A DNA stretch of 64,000 bases from Isosphaera sp. (GTDB lineage: Bacteria > Planctomycetota > Phycisphaerae > Phycisphaerales > UBA1924), in NCBI GenBank assembly GCA_013822085.1, contig PNJV01000008.1:1-64000 (forward strand), given 5' to 3'. Positions within the stretch are counted from its first letter, which is position 1; the number at the start of each line of letters is the position of its first letter. Below the pieces are notes generated by a model. The model was not told where the DNA came from. It did not search any database and worked only from the letters and a program-made list of their open reading frames with translations. Both the position numbers and the translations under genes were made by a program. Positions 34,752 through 45,528 of this stretch are shown here, one piece after another.

Positions 34752-36179
34752 GGCCCCGCCCTGCATCAGCCGGGCGAGCACGAAGGCCAGCTCGAGCGAC
34801 TGCTCGTAGTTGAGGCGCGGGTCGCAGGCGGTGTCGTAGTTGGCCGCCAGGTCCCCCTCGCGCAGCCCGCGGGCCCCGCCGAGGCACTCGGTCACGTCCT
34901 GGCCGGTGAGCTCCACGTGCACGCCGCCCAGGCCCGAGCCCAGCTCGCGGTGCACCTGCCACTGCTCGCTCAGCTCGGCGCGGATGTCCTCGAAGCTGCG
35001 GGTCTTGAGGCCGGCCGAGGTCGTCACGGTGTTCCCGTGCATCGGGTCGCACACCCACAAGACGCGCCGCCCGGCCCTGCGGACCACCTCCACCAGGCCC
35101 GGCAGGGCCCGGCGGACGTTCTTGGCACCCAGCCGGGCGATGAGCACCAGCCGCCCGGCCTCGTTGGAGGGGTTGATCGCGTCGATCAGGCGCAGCAGCT
35201 CGTCGATCCGCGCCTCGGCCCCCACCTTGAGCCCGACGGGGTTGCGCACGCCGCGGAGGTACTCGGCGTGCGGCCCGCCGGCCTCGCGGGTGCGCCAGCC
35301 CAGCCAGGGCAGGTGCGTCGAGAGGTTGTAGTACCCCGCCCGCCGCGGCACCGTGCGCGTGTGCGCCGCCTCGTAGTGCAGGTTCAACGCCTCGTGCGAC
35401 GTGAAGAAGCCCACCGACTGGGCGAGCCTGTGGGCCGGCCCCGAGCCCATGGCGTCCATGAAGCGCAGCCCGTCGGTGACGCGCTCGGTCAGGCGCTGGT
35501 ACTCCTGGCGCAGCTCGTCGTGCAGGCCCGCCTGCCGCAGGAACCCCAGGTCCCAGTACTCCGGGTGGTGGATGTCGGCAAAGCCCGCGTCCAGCAGCGA
35601 GCGGACGAAGTTGAGCGTCATGGCCGCGTGCTGGTGCGCCTGCACCATGCGCTCGGGGTCGGGCCGGCGGGCGTCGGGCTCGAAGGCGGCGCCGTTGACG
35701 ATGTCCCCGAAGTACGAGGGCAGGCTCAGGGGCGCGCCGTCGGGCCCGGCGCGCGTCTCGGCGGCGCTGGAGCGCGGCTTGGCGTACTGGCCGGCCACCC
35801 GGCCCACGCGGATCACCGGGCGCTTGCCCGCGTACACCAGCACCAGGGACATCTGGAGCAGGATCTTGAGCTTGCTGGTGATCACCTCCGGCGTGCAGTC
35901 GGCGAAGGTCTCGGCGCAGTCGCCCCCCCAGAGCAGGAACCGCCGGCCCTCCTGCGCCTCAGCGATCAGGCCCTTGAGGTTCTCGATCTCCCACGAGGTG
36001 ACCAGCGGGGGCATCGCCGCCAGGCGCTTCTCGACGCGAACAACCGCGTCCGGGTCGGTGTACGGCGCCACCGCCAGGCGGCCCGGGTGCCCGTCGTGCG
36101 TCGCGCGCGACCGCCACGAGTCCGGGGACCATTCCTGCGGCGCTCGGCTCAGGCTCGACGGCTGCACGCTGGCGCTCAA
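34749..36179 (-). CDS. 3-deoxy-7-phosphoheptulonate synthase, class II
   Basis: A 476-residue class II (plant/AroH-II type) DAHP synthase, which condenses PEP and erythrose-4-phosphate in the first step to chorismate. Family marks are WSPDSWRSR at the N-terminus, PPLVTSWEIENLK, FLLWGGDCAETF (metal-binding Cys), RVGRVAGQYAKPRSS, SHEALNLHYE, NPVGLKVG and WVCDPMHGNTV. No ATG fits. A TTG at 36179 preceded by GAGGAG at good spacing gives SASVQPSSLSRAPQEW and the normal family length, so I chose it. Chorismate also feeds the futalosine pathway represented by mqnD. It lies behind a small unknown gene with 208 bp between them. Confidence 0.93.
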   Translation of the reverse strand: MSASVQPSSLSRAPQEWSPDSWRSRATHDGHPGRLAVAPYTDPDAVVRVEKRLAAMPPLVTSWEIENLKGLIAEAQEGRRFLLWGGDCAETFADCTPEVITSKLKILLQMSLVLVYAGKRPVIRVGRVAGQYAKPRSSAAETRAGPDGAPLSLPSYFGDIVNGAAFEPDARRPDPERMVQAHQHAAMTLNFVRSLLDAGFADIHHPEYWDLGFLRQAGLHDELRQEYQRLTERVTDGLRFMDAMGSGPAHRLAQSVGFFTSHEALNLHYEAAHTRTVPRRAGYYNLSTHLPWLGWRTREAGGPHAEYLRGVRNPVGLKVGAEARIDELLRLIDAINPSNEAGRLVLIARLGAKNVRRALPGLVEVVRRAGRRVLWVCDPMHGNTVTTSAGLKTRSFEDIRAELSEQWQVHRELGSGLGGVHVELTGQDVTECLGGARGLREGDLAANYDTACDPRLNYEQSLELAFVLARLMQGGA

Positions 36180-36297
36180 CGCGGCACTCCTCACTCTGCG
36201 GACGCAGACCCACCCCACCACCGCCACCCACCGCCCGCACCCGACAGCCCGCCGGGGCGTGCAGCGGGCAGAGGGTAGATCGGCCACAAACGACCCG

Positions 36298-36350
36298 CAC
36301 TGCGCCCGCACTGCGCCCGCACGGGCCCGCACGGGCCCGCACGGGCCCGA
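36298..36350. repeat. Short tandem repeats in the DAHP synthase leader
   Basis: CTGCGCCCGCA appears twice, followed by three copies of the 10-mer GGGCCCGCAC, in the 208-bp gap 36180-36387. Nothing else was recognised in this gap. Confidence 0.55.
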
Positions 36351-36387
36351 CCCGGCGCACCCAGGCCCCCCAGGCCCACGCAGCGGG

Positions 36388-36855
36388 TCAGGCGCGCTCG
36401 GGCGTGGCGTCAACCATCCCCGCCACGTACCGCTGGAACTGGTCGTGCATGATCTTCATCGAGAGCGACTTGATCATCCGCCGGAAGCTCGGTTCCGCGG
36501 CGATCTCGCGCATGCGCATGTCCCACGAGCGGAAGTACTCCTCGGGCACCTGGCCCTGGGTGTGGCCGTACCAGACGATCTCGAAGACCGCCGCCTGCAT
36601 CAGGTTGAAGAAGTACTCGCGTGCCTCGCGCTCGTTGCCGGCAGCGGCCAGGTCGTGGCGGTAGACCGCCGCCAGGGCGGGGTCCTTGACGCGCATCTCG
36701 CGCAGGCGCATCTGCATCTCGACGAGCTTGGAGAAGTTGGCAAAGTGCTGCGCCCGCCGGTAGGCGCGGAACTGCACGGCCGTGTAGACCAGCCCCCCCG
36801 CGATCGCCAGCGAGCTGATCGCCTGGAGGATCGTCCGCAGCAGGTCCAGCGTCAT
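36388..36855 (-). CDS. Unknown small membrane-anchored protein
   Basis: 155 residues, not recognised. One N-terminal transmembrane helix (about 8-30: ILQAISSLAIAGGLVYTAVQF) is followed by a soluble alpha-helical domain rich in Arg, Met, Phe and Tyr (FRAYRRAQHFANFSKLVEMQMRL, YFFNLMQAAVFEIVWYGHTQG). This resembles the DUF6082-like/YtpI-like 'membrane anchor plus helical bundle' proteins. GGGAG before the ATG supports the start. It follows acnA by 30 bp on the same strand, so it is probably in its operon. Confidence 0.7.
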   Translation of the reverse strand: MTLDLLRTILQAISSLAIAGGLVYTAVQFRAYRRAQHFANFSKLVEMQMRLREMRVKDPALAAVYRHDLAAAGNEREAREYFFNLMQAAVFEIVWYGHTQGQVPEEYFRSWDMRMREIAAEPSFRRMIKSLSMKIMHDQFQRYVAGMVDATPERA

Positions 36856-36885
36856 CCTGAGCTCCCACGCCTGACACCGGGGCCG

Positions 36886-39675
<2,790 letters not shown>

Positions 39676-39785
39676 ATGGGTTGCTCCGGTGCGTCAGGCC
39701 AGCGTCAGGGTCCTGGCCGCCGCCTCGTCCCAAACATAGCGCACGCGCGCCCCGCGCGGCGCCCACCCACCCCTCACGCCCACGC

Positions 39786-40439
39786 TCACTCCCACCCGCT
39801 GCGCACCGCCTCCCACGCGCCCCGGCACCGCGCCAGCATCACCTCCAGCGCCGCTGGGATCACCCGCACCTTCCCCACCACCGCGATGAAGTTCACGTCC
39901 CCGCTCCACCGCGGCACCACGTGCACGTGCAGGTGCTGCGGCAGCGTCGCCCCCGCGGCCCGGCCCTGGTTGAGCCCGATGTTCAGGCCGTGCGGCTGGA
40001 TCGCGCGGTGCGAGATCGCAGCGGCCCGATCCACCAGCGACCACAGCGCTGCGCGCTGGGCCGGGTCGTAATCGATCAACCGCGGCCTGCCCTCGCCCAG
40101 CGCCACCAGCAGGTGCCCGCCGGTGTACGGGTAGCGGTTGAGCAGCACCATGCCGTGGGCGTCTCGGCAGACCACCAGGTTCTGGTCGTCGCCGGCCGGG
40201 TCCTTCCAGGCAAGGGCCAGGAACGAGGCCGCAGCCTCGCCGTCTTCGCCAGCGGGCCGAGCGGCACCGCCGGGCCCGGGGCCGGCGTGCTCGGGCTCAG
40301 CGGCGATGCCCTCGAGGTAGCTCTGGCGCCAGGGCGCCTGGAGCATCGCGTCGGGGGCCGCCGGCGGGTTGGCCGTCACGGGGATCGGGCCCGCGGGGGC
40401 GGTCGAGGGGGGCGGTGTCGGCGGACGCGCATCGGGCAT
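39786..40439 (-). CDS. HIT domain protein (Ap4A phosphorylase-like)
   Basis: 217 residues. The histidine triad is in LPQHLHVHVVPRW (H-x-H-x-H) with DVNFIAVVGKVRV just after, matching the branch of bacterial HIT proteins that align with ATP adenylyltransferase (Ap4A phosphorylase). N-terminal family sequence LQAPWRQSYLEG begins near residue 33, so the first 30 Pro/Ala-rich residues may be an extension. MLQAPWR would be an alternative start. The TACCCT 7 nt before the ATG at 40439 favours the longer form. Probably hydrolyses or phosphorolyses dinucleoside polyphosphates or nucleotide conjugates. Confidence 0.8.
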   Translation of the reverse strand: MPDARPPTPPPSTAPAGPIPVTANPPAAPDAMLQAPWRQSYLEGIAAEPEHAGPGPGGAARPAGEDGEAAASFLALAWKDPAGDDQNLVVCRDAHGMVLLNRYPYTGGHLLVALGEGRPRLIDYDPAQRAALWSLVDRAAAISHRAIQPHGLNIGLNQGRAAGATLPQHLHVHVVPRWSGDVNFIAVVGKVRVIPAALEVMLARCRGAWEAVRSGWE

Positions 40440-40446
40440 CGCAGCG

Positions 40447-40452
40447 AGGGTA
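40447..40452 (-). promoter_or_regulatory. Putative leaderless -10 (TACCCT) of the HIT gene
   Basis: On the minus strand TACCCT is followed by 7 nt and the ATG. No Shine-Dalgarno sequence. Confidence 0.45.
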
Positions 40453-40526
40453 GTGAAGGAGCCACCCAGCCGCGTACGCGCCCCCCATCCCCCGCCGCGC
40501 AGCCGGTCGCACCCCCGACCGGTCGC

Positions 40527-40532
40527 TATGCT
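40527..40532 (+). promoter_or_regulatory. Candidate -10 (TATGCT) of the leucyl aminopeptidase gene
   Basis: TATGCT preceded by GGTCGC, in the 249-bp divergent spacer (40440-40688), 156 nt before the pepA ATG. The long leader contains no recognisable riboswitch. Confidence 0.3.
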
Positions 40533-40688
40533 GGCCAGCCCGGCGGTCGGCCAGGGCCCAGACGGGCCCAGGCTGCGCCCGCTCGGCTGTGCCGGCGTTC
40601 TCGACCGCAGAACTGGCGCACCGCAGGCCCAGCCCGCCGCAGACCCCGCGCACCACAGTCCCCGCCCACACCCACGTTGGAGCCACGC

Positions 40689-42203
40689 ATGCTGCGTTCG
40701 GTGACACTCGCCCCGGCCGACGACCCGCACACCCCCCAGGCGCTGGTGATGTTCCGCTTCCAGGGCTCCAGCCTCGACGGCCTGGTGCGCAAGCAGCCCG
40801 AGGCCGTCGCCCGGGCCATCCGCGCCGCAGCCGAACGCCCCGAGGGCACCGGCGAGACCGGCAAGATCGCCGAGGCGTTCCCCGAGGGCGCCGGCCTGCC
40901 GGGCCGCGTGCTCCTGGTCGGCCTTGGCAAGCCCGAGAAGTTCGGCCACGAGGCCCTGCGCTCGGGGGCCTCTGCTGCGGCCCGCCGGCTGGCGCACACG
41001 CGCGAGGGCCGCGTCGGGATCGCCCTGACCAGCGACGCCGACGAGGCCGGCGGCGGCCTGGACCCCGAGCAGGCCGGCAGGGTCATCGGCGAGGCCTTCG
41101 GGCTCCTGGCCTGGGACCACCGCCAGTTCAAGGGCAAGGGCGACCCCGAGAGCAAGCCGCGCCCCGAGATCACCCTGGCCTGCGACCGCAAGCCCGTCCG
41201 CCGGGGCATCGAGCGCGGGCTGGCCCTGGCCGGCTCGGTCAACCTCGCCCGCACCCTGAGCGAGACGCCCCCCAACATCGCCACCCCGGCCTTCGTGGCC
41301 GACCAGGCCAAGAAGCTCGCCAAGGAGCTGGGCCTGGGCTTTATGGCCCTGAGCGGCAAGGACCTGGAGAAGGAGCGGCTCACCGGGCACATCAACGTCG
41401 GCAAGGCCAGCGAGAACGCCCCGGTCATGGTCCGCCTGGAGTACCGCCCCGACAAGGTCAAGAAGGGCCGCGAGAAGCCCGCCGTGCTCGTGGGCAAGAC
41501 CATGTGCTACGACACCGGGGGCCTCTCGCTCAAGGTCAACAACGGCATGGTCGGCATGAAGCGCGACAAGGACGGCGGCTGCGCCGTCCTGGGCGCCATG
41601 CACGCCATCGCGACGGTCGTCAGGCCGGCCCGCCCCGTGGTGGCCATCCTCTGCGCCGCCGAGAACTCCGTCAGCGACGAGGCCTACCGCCCCGACGACG
41701 TGCTCACCTTCCGCAACGGCGTGACCGTCGAGGTCACCAACACCGACGCCGAGGGGCGGCTGGTGCTGGCCGACGGCCTGTGCTGGGCCTGCGAGAAGGA
41801 GGACCCGGCCTACATCATCGACCTGGCCACGCTCACCGGCGGCGTCGTCACCGCGCTGGGCTCGACCTACTGCGGCATGTTCTGCGAGGACGACGACCTC
41901 CGCGGGCGCGTCGAGCGCGCCGCGGCGCTCAGCGCCGAGCGCGTCTGGCGGCTGCCCATGCACCAGGAGTACCGCGAGATGATGAAGTCGCCCATCGCCG
42001 ACATCCTCAACTCCAACCCCAACCGCAAGGCCCACCCCATCCAGGGCGCCGCGTTCCTCTCCTACTTCGTCACCGACAAGGTCCCCTGGTGCCACCTGGA
42101 CATCGCCGGCGTCCACGCCACCGAGAGCGACAGCGGCCCCATGGTCAAGGGCCCCACCGGCTGGGGCGTGCGCCTGCTGGCCGACCTGCTGGCCCAGGAC
42201 TGA
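40689..42203 (+). CDS. pepA: Leucyl aminopeptidase (M17)
   Basis: A 504-residue cytosolic aminopeptidase that needs two metal ions. The catalytic C-terminal domain has GKTMCYDTGGLSLK (catalytic Lys and metal-binding Asp), MKRDKDGG and the signature NTDAEGRLVLADGL (about 351-364), with all ligands intact. An N-terminal macro-like domain covers about 1-170. GGAG before the ATG supports the start. The domain boundary has the typical NLARTLSETPPNIATPAFVADQA. It converges with the large PLP enzyme. Confidence 0.95.
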   Translation: MLRSVTLAPADDPHTPQALVMFRFQGSSLDGLVRKQPEAVARAIRAAAERPEGTGETGKIAEAFPEGAGLPGRVLLVGLGKPEKFGHEALRSGASAAARRLAHTREGRVGIALTSDADEAGGGLDPEQAGRVIGEAFGLLAWDHRQFKGKGDPESKPRPEITLACDRKPVRRGIERGLALAGSVNLARTLSETPPNIATPAFVADQAKKLAKELGLGFMALSGKDLEKERLTGHINVGKASENAPVMVRLEYRPDKVKKGREKPAVLVGKTMCYDTGGLSLKVNNGMVGMKRDKDGGCAVLGAMHAIATVVRPARPVVAILCAAENSVSDEAYRPDDVLTFRNGVTVEVTNTDAEGRLVLADGLCWACEKEDPAYIIDLATLTGGVVTALGSTYCGMFCEDDDLRGRVERAAALSAERVWRLPMHQEYREMMKSPIADILNSNPNRKAHPIQGAAFLSYFVTDKVPWCHLDIAGVHATESDSGPMVKGPTGWGVRLLADLLAQD

Positions 42204-42221
42204 CCCCGCCCTCAGCGGGCC

Positions 42222-44150
42222 TCAGACCAGCAGCTCGCGCATCGGCCGCTGGGCCTGGGCGTAACGCTGGTGCACGGCGGTGTAGTGCTTGCGGTAGATC
42301 GCGTCGATCTCCTCCGGCTGCGGGAACCGCCCCGAGAAGCCCGGGCTGACCGGGTCCAGCGCCAGCTGCGCCGCCTTGATCAGGTGCGCGATCACCGTCC
42401 GCGGGTCCTCCACGCCCACCGACACGCGCACCGTCGTGGGCTGGATGCCCGCCTGACGCAGGGCCTCGTCGCTCATCTCGCTGTGGCTGGTGATGGCCGG
42501 GCAGAGCACGATGGTGCTGGTCAGGCCCAGGCTGATCTGGTGGCCCAGCACCGGGTCGAGCGAGTCGAAGAACCGCTTGAAGACCTCCCGGTCAAAGGGC
42601 GGCTTGGACCCGCCCTTGCCCTCGAAGTCCAGCGTGAACAGCGGCGCCGGCATGCCCAGGTACAGCGTGCGCTCGCGCACGGGCGCGTTGGCGTTGCCGG
42701 GCGCGGCGTTGGAGTGCACGTTGATCGCCGGGTGCCCGGAGAGCACCTCGGCCATCGTCAGCGTGTTGGCCGCCTTCTGGAGCATGCGCAGCTCCAGCGT
42801 GTGCAGCCCGTTGAGCACCTCGTACGCCTTGTCGGCGTCCAGGAAGGCCCCCTTGATGTAGTACACGTTCCAGAACATCGTCTCGTGGCCGTGCCAGTCC
42901 CGCGGCGAGCCGTCCACGTCCACGCCGCGCACGGTGTCGGTCTTGCCCATGAACATCCGCTCGTTGCGCCCGATGACCACCCCCGCCGTCGTCCCCCCGG
43001 TGCCCGAGATGTCCTTGGTGTACGAGTGGATCACAAAGTCCGGGCGTTCTTGCGGGTCCTTGCGCTGGAGCGGGCGGTGGAGGAACGGCGTGCCCACCGT
43101 CGAGTCCACGATCACCGTCAGGCCGCGGGCGTGGGCGGCCTTGCAGATGGCCGGCACGTCCAGGCAGTACCCGTGCGGGTTGCAGGGGGACTCGATGTAC
43201 ACGTATATCTTGCGGCCCTGGCCGATCCGGTCGGCGTACGCGGCCTGGGCCCGGGCCAGCGCCTTGAGGAAGTCCGCCTCGGTGTACCCGTCGAACCACT
43301 CCACCGCCACGTCCAGGTTCGACGGCTTGGCGAACCAGTCGTGCATGAGCTGGTACACGCCCCCGTAGACGTTGCGCGAGCTGAGGATGATGTCGCGGTG
43401 GCCCACCAGGTGGCTCAGCGTCGCGTCCACGGCGGACATGCCCGAGTTGAAGTTCCACGCGAAGTAGTGGTGCGCCTCGGGCCCCGCCTCGATGTCCACG
43501 ATGTGGTTGGCCAGCGAGACGTTGGTCGGGTTGAGAAGCCGCGAGTAGATCTCCAGCATCAGCTCGCGGCCCTGGAAGGCGTCGTCGACCCACTCCGAGC
43601 AGGCGTACACGTACGTCGCCGTCCGCGCGATCACAGGCTTGGAGCTGAACAGCGCCGTCAGGTTGTCCAAGATCGGGTACGGCCCGCGCGCCAGCCGCGA
43701 CGCCTGCTCCTCGACGATCGACTGGTACGTCCGCCGCATCGGCTGCATCAGCGTGTCGAGCACCTTGGCGATCTGGAAGGCCAGGAACTTCTGCGCCGCA
43801 AACCGCGCCGCCCGGTCCTGGCGGGGCAGCTGGGCCAGCTCGCCCACCAGCACCTTCCACAGGTGCTCGGCCCCGATCTGCGCCTGGTACACCGGCCGGG
43901 CGATCTCCGCCAGACGCGCCCCGAACGCCGACGCCGGGTCCAGCCCGTAGTGCTCGAGCTGCTCGCGCACCAGGCCGTCGATGTCCGTGGCCTTGCTGGT
44001 CTTTCGGCGGGGCGAGACGTGGCGGGCGATGTCGATGTCCGACCTGGGCGCGGCCGCCGCGGCGCCGTTGACCTGCCCCGAGCCGGGCCCCGAGCCGGGC
44101 GCCGGGGGCGTGGCCGGGGTGTGTGACGACGGCGCGTGCGGGTGTGACAT
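42222..44150 (-). CDS. Cys/Met-metabolism PLP-dependent enzyme with long N-terminal extension
   Basis: 642 residues, far longer than the usual 380-430 of this fold-type I family (cystathionine gamma-synthase/lyase, methionine gamma-lyase). The core starts at about 195 with IYSRLLNPTNVSL (YSRxxNPT motif at 202-209). The PLP site is Asp349 (TVIVDSTVG) and Lys379 (HSYTKDISG). C-terminal SLGLTSTIVLCPAITSHSEM and RVSVGVEDP are family hallmarks. The first 35 residues are low complexity. Residues 36-195 are an alpha-helical extension (DGLVREQLEHYGLDPASAFGARLAEIARPVYQAQ) that I do not recognise. The exact reaction is undetermined. AGGAG before the ATG supports the start, and TAGAAT about 60 nt upstream may be its -10. 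Confidence 0.85.
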   Translation of the reverse strand: MSHPHAPSSHTPATPPAPGSGPGSGQVNGAAAAAPRSDIDIARHVSPRRKTSKATDIDGLVREQLEHYGLDPASAFGARLAEIARPVYQAQIGAEHLWKVLVGELAQLPRQDRAARFAAQKFLAFQIAKVLDTLMQPMRRTYQSIVEEQASRLARGPYPILDNLTALFSSKPVIARTATYVYACSEWVDDAFQGRELMLEIYSRLLNPTNVSLANHIVDIEAGPEAHHYFAWNFNSGMSAVDATLSHLVGHRDIILSSRNVYGGVYQLMHDWFAKPSNLDVAVEWFDGYTEADFLKALARAQAAYADRIGQGRKIYVYIESPCNPHGYCLDVPAICKAAHARGLTVIVDSTVGTPFLHRPLQRKDPQERPDFVIHSYTKDISGTGGTTAGVVIGRNERMFMGKTDTVRGVDVDGSPRDWHGHETMFWNVYYIKGAFLDADKAYEVLNGLHTLELRMLQKAANTLTMAEVLSGHPAINVHSNAAPGNANAPVRERTLYLGMPAPLFTLDFEGKGGSKPPFDREVFKRFFDSLDPVLGHQISLGLTSTIVLCPAITSHSEMSDEALRQAGIQPTTVRVSVGVEDPRTVIAHLIKAAQLALDPVSPGFSGRFPQPEEIDAIYRKHYTAVHQRYAQAQRPMRELLV

Positions 44151-44213
44151 CGCGGGTGCTCCTGGTCTGTGCGACTGCCGGCCCCCTCGCCGGCCCTCTC
44201 CGACCGGTCGATT

Positions 44214-44669
44214 CTATTGAGCCCGCCGCACCGCCGCCCGCAGCTGCGCGATCAGGCTCGCCTGGCCCCGGGCGTCGGCGGGCCCCTCCAGCAGGGCCGC
44301 CGGCCAGGACCACACGGGCACGGCGGGCATGGGGTCGTCGGCGTGGCGCGGCACCAGGTGCCAGTGCACGTGGGCGACCTGGTTGCCCAGGCAGGCGTAG
44401 TTGATCCGCGGCGGGGCCCCGCCGGCGCCGGCAAAGACCGCCCGCTGGGCGCGCGCCACCAGGGCCACGTCCCCGAAGAGCCGCCCCTGCGCGCCCGCGT
44501 CCAGCTCGTCGAGGTGGTCGGCGTGGCGATCCAGCCACAGCACGCACCAGCCGCGCGGGCCCTGCTGGGTGTGCAGCACCGCGTAGCTGGCGCCCAGGCG
44601 CGCGATCAGCCGCGGGTGCGTGCCGGCCCGGCAGTGTTCCAGCTCGTCGCAGATGGGGCAGTGGGCCAC
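44214..44669 (-). CDS. HIT family protein
   Basis: A 151-residue protein with the histidine triad HVHWHLVPR and the N-terminal CPICDELE zinc-type pair that many bacterial HIT hydrolases carry. Probably a nucleotide-conjugate hydrolase. GTG start with GGAG at 9 nt. A second HIT protein lies 4 kb away; the two are only distantly alike. Confidence 0.82.
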   Translation of the reverse strand: MAHCPICDELEHCRAGTHPRLIARLGASYAVLHTQQGPRGWCVLWLDRHADHLDELDAGAQGRLFGDVALVARAQRAVFAGAGGAPPRINYACLGNQVAHVHWHLVPRHADDPMPAVPVWSWPAALLEGPADARGQASLIAQLRAAVRRAQ

Positions 44670-44721
44670 GGGCGCGGGCTCCGGTGATGGCGGGCCGTCG
44701 GGTCGGGGGGCGCGCTGCCGG

Positions 44722-45456
44722 TCAGGGCGCCGGCGGGGGCAGGCCGCGGGCGTGCTCGGGGAGCACGTCGTCGCCGGGGTTCATGACGGCGTTGTCGCGC
44801 CCCAGCACCAGCAGATCGGCGATCTGCACCGCCTCAGCGAAGCTCTGCCGCGCCAGCCCCACGTCGGCGCAGTGGGGCAGCACCATGCCGCGCTGGAGGT
44901 GCTCGACGGTGGCCACGGCGTCGCCGCAGACCAGGGCCGTGCCCTCGGGGCGGTCCTCGATGAGCAGCCCGCACATCCCCGGCGTCACGCCGGGCAGCGG
45001 GAACAGGTCGACGCCCGGCGCCAGCGTGTCGGGGGCGGCCTGGCAGCGCTGGAGCAGGGCGACCTGGCGCTCGAGCAGCCGCGCCGCCTCGGCCTGGCCC
45101 TCCTCGACGGCCAGGCGCAGCCTGTGCACCAGCGGCACGCCCACGCCCTCGCGCTCCTCGGCGCTGATGAGCCACTGGGCGTGCTCGAAGAGCTCGATCC
45201 CCCGGTGGGTGTCCGGGTGGTAGCTGGTCAGGAACACGTGCGTCACGGCGTCGGCCGAGATCCCGGCGCGCTCGGCCAGCCGGGCGGCCATCGCCGCCGG
45301 CGGCAGGCCGGGGTCGACGACGATCGTCGCCGCGCTGGGGCCCGGCGTGCGCACCAGCGTGCACGTGGCCTGGCCGGTGCGCACCGGGGCGCGCTCGTTC
45401 CACAGCGGGTGCGCTGCCAGGGCCCCGATGCTGATCACACGCAGGTCGGCGGGCAT
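44722..45456 (-). CDS. Metallo-beta-lactamase fold protein with altered metal motif
   Basis: A 244-residue protein with MBL-fold order: beta-strands with TIVVDPGLPP, then VTHVFLTSYHPDTHRGIELF where the family has THxHxDH, then LPGVTPGMCGLLIED (third His region, HTPG in the family) and ALVCGDAVAT. The first signature reads SYHPDTH, so at least one of the usual metal ligands is missing or displaced, and His in the HTPG region is replaced. It may be a divergent or inactive hydrolase. TAGGCT 6 nt before the ATG suggests a leaderless message. It is divergent from lpdA. Confidence 0.75.
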   Translation of the reverse strand: MPADLRVISIGALAAHPLWNERAPVRTGQATCTLVRTPGPSAATIVVDPGLPPAAMAARLAERAGISADAVTHVFLTSYHPDTHRGIELFEHAQWLISAEEREGVGVPLVHRLRLAVEEGQAEAARLLERQVALLQRCQAAPDTLAPGVDLFPLPGVTPGMCGLLIEDRPEGTALVCGDAVATVEHLQRGMVLPHCADVGLARQSFAEAVQIADLLVLGRDNAVMNPGDDVLPEHARGLPPPAP

Positions 45457-45462
45457 GTCCCA

Positions 45463-45468
45463 AGCCTA
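45463..45468 (-). promoter_or_regulatory. Putative leaderless -10 (TAGGCT) of the MBL-fold gene
   Basis: On the minus strand TAGGCT is followed by 6 nt (TGGGAC) and the ATG at 45456. No Shine-Dalgarno sequence. Confidence 0.4.
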
Positions 45469-45485
45469 CGGCGGCGCCGGTCGCT

Positions 45486-45491
45486 TATAGT
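45486..45491 (+). promoter_or_regulatory. Putative -10 (TATAGT) of lpdA
   Basis: TATAGT is 37 nt before the lpdA GTG, allowing a leader of about 31 nt that includes AGGGA. It occupies the same 72-bp divergent spacer as the MBL-gene element. Confidence 0.45.
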
Positions 45492-45528
45492 CGCCACCAT
45501 CTCGCACCTCGACGCAGGGAACACACCC

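Noticed and set aside
40533-40688. Riboswitch or attenuator in the long pepA leader
   Set aside because: No conserved aptamer features or terminator/antiterminator pair were visible.
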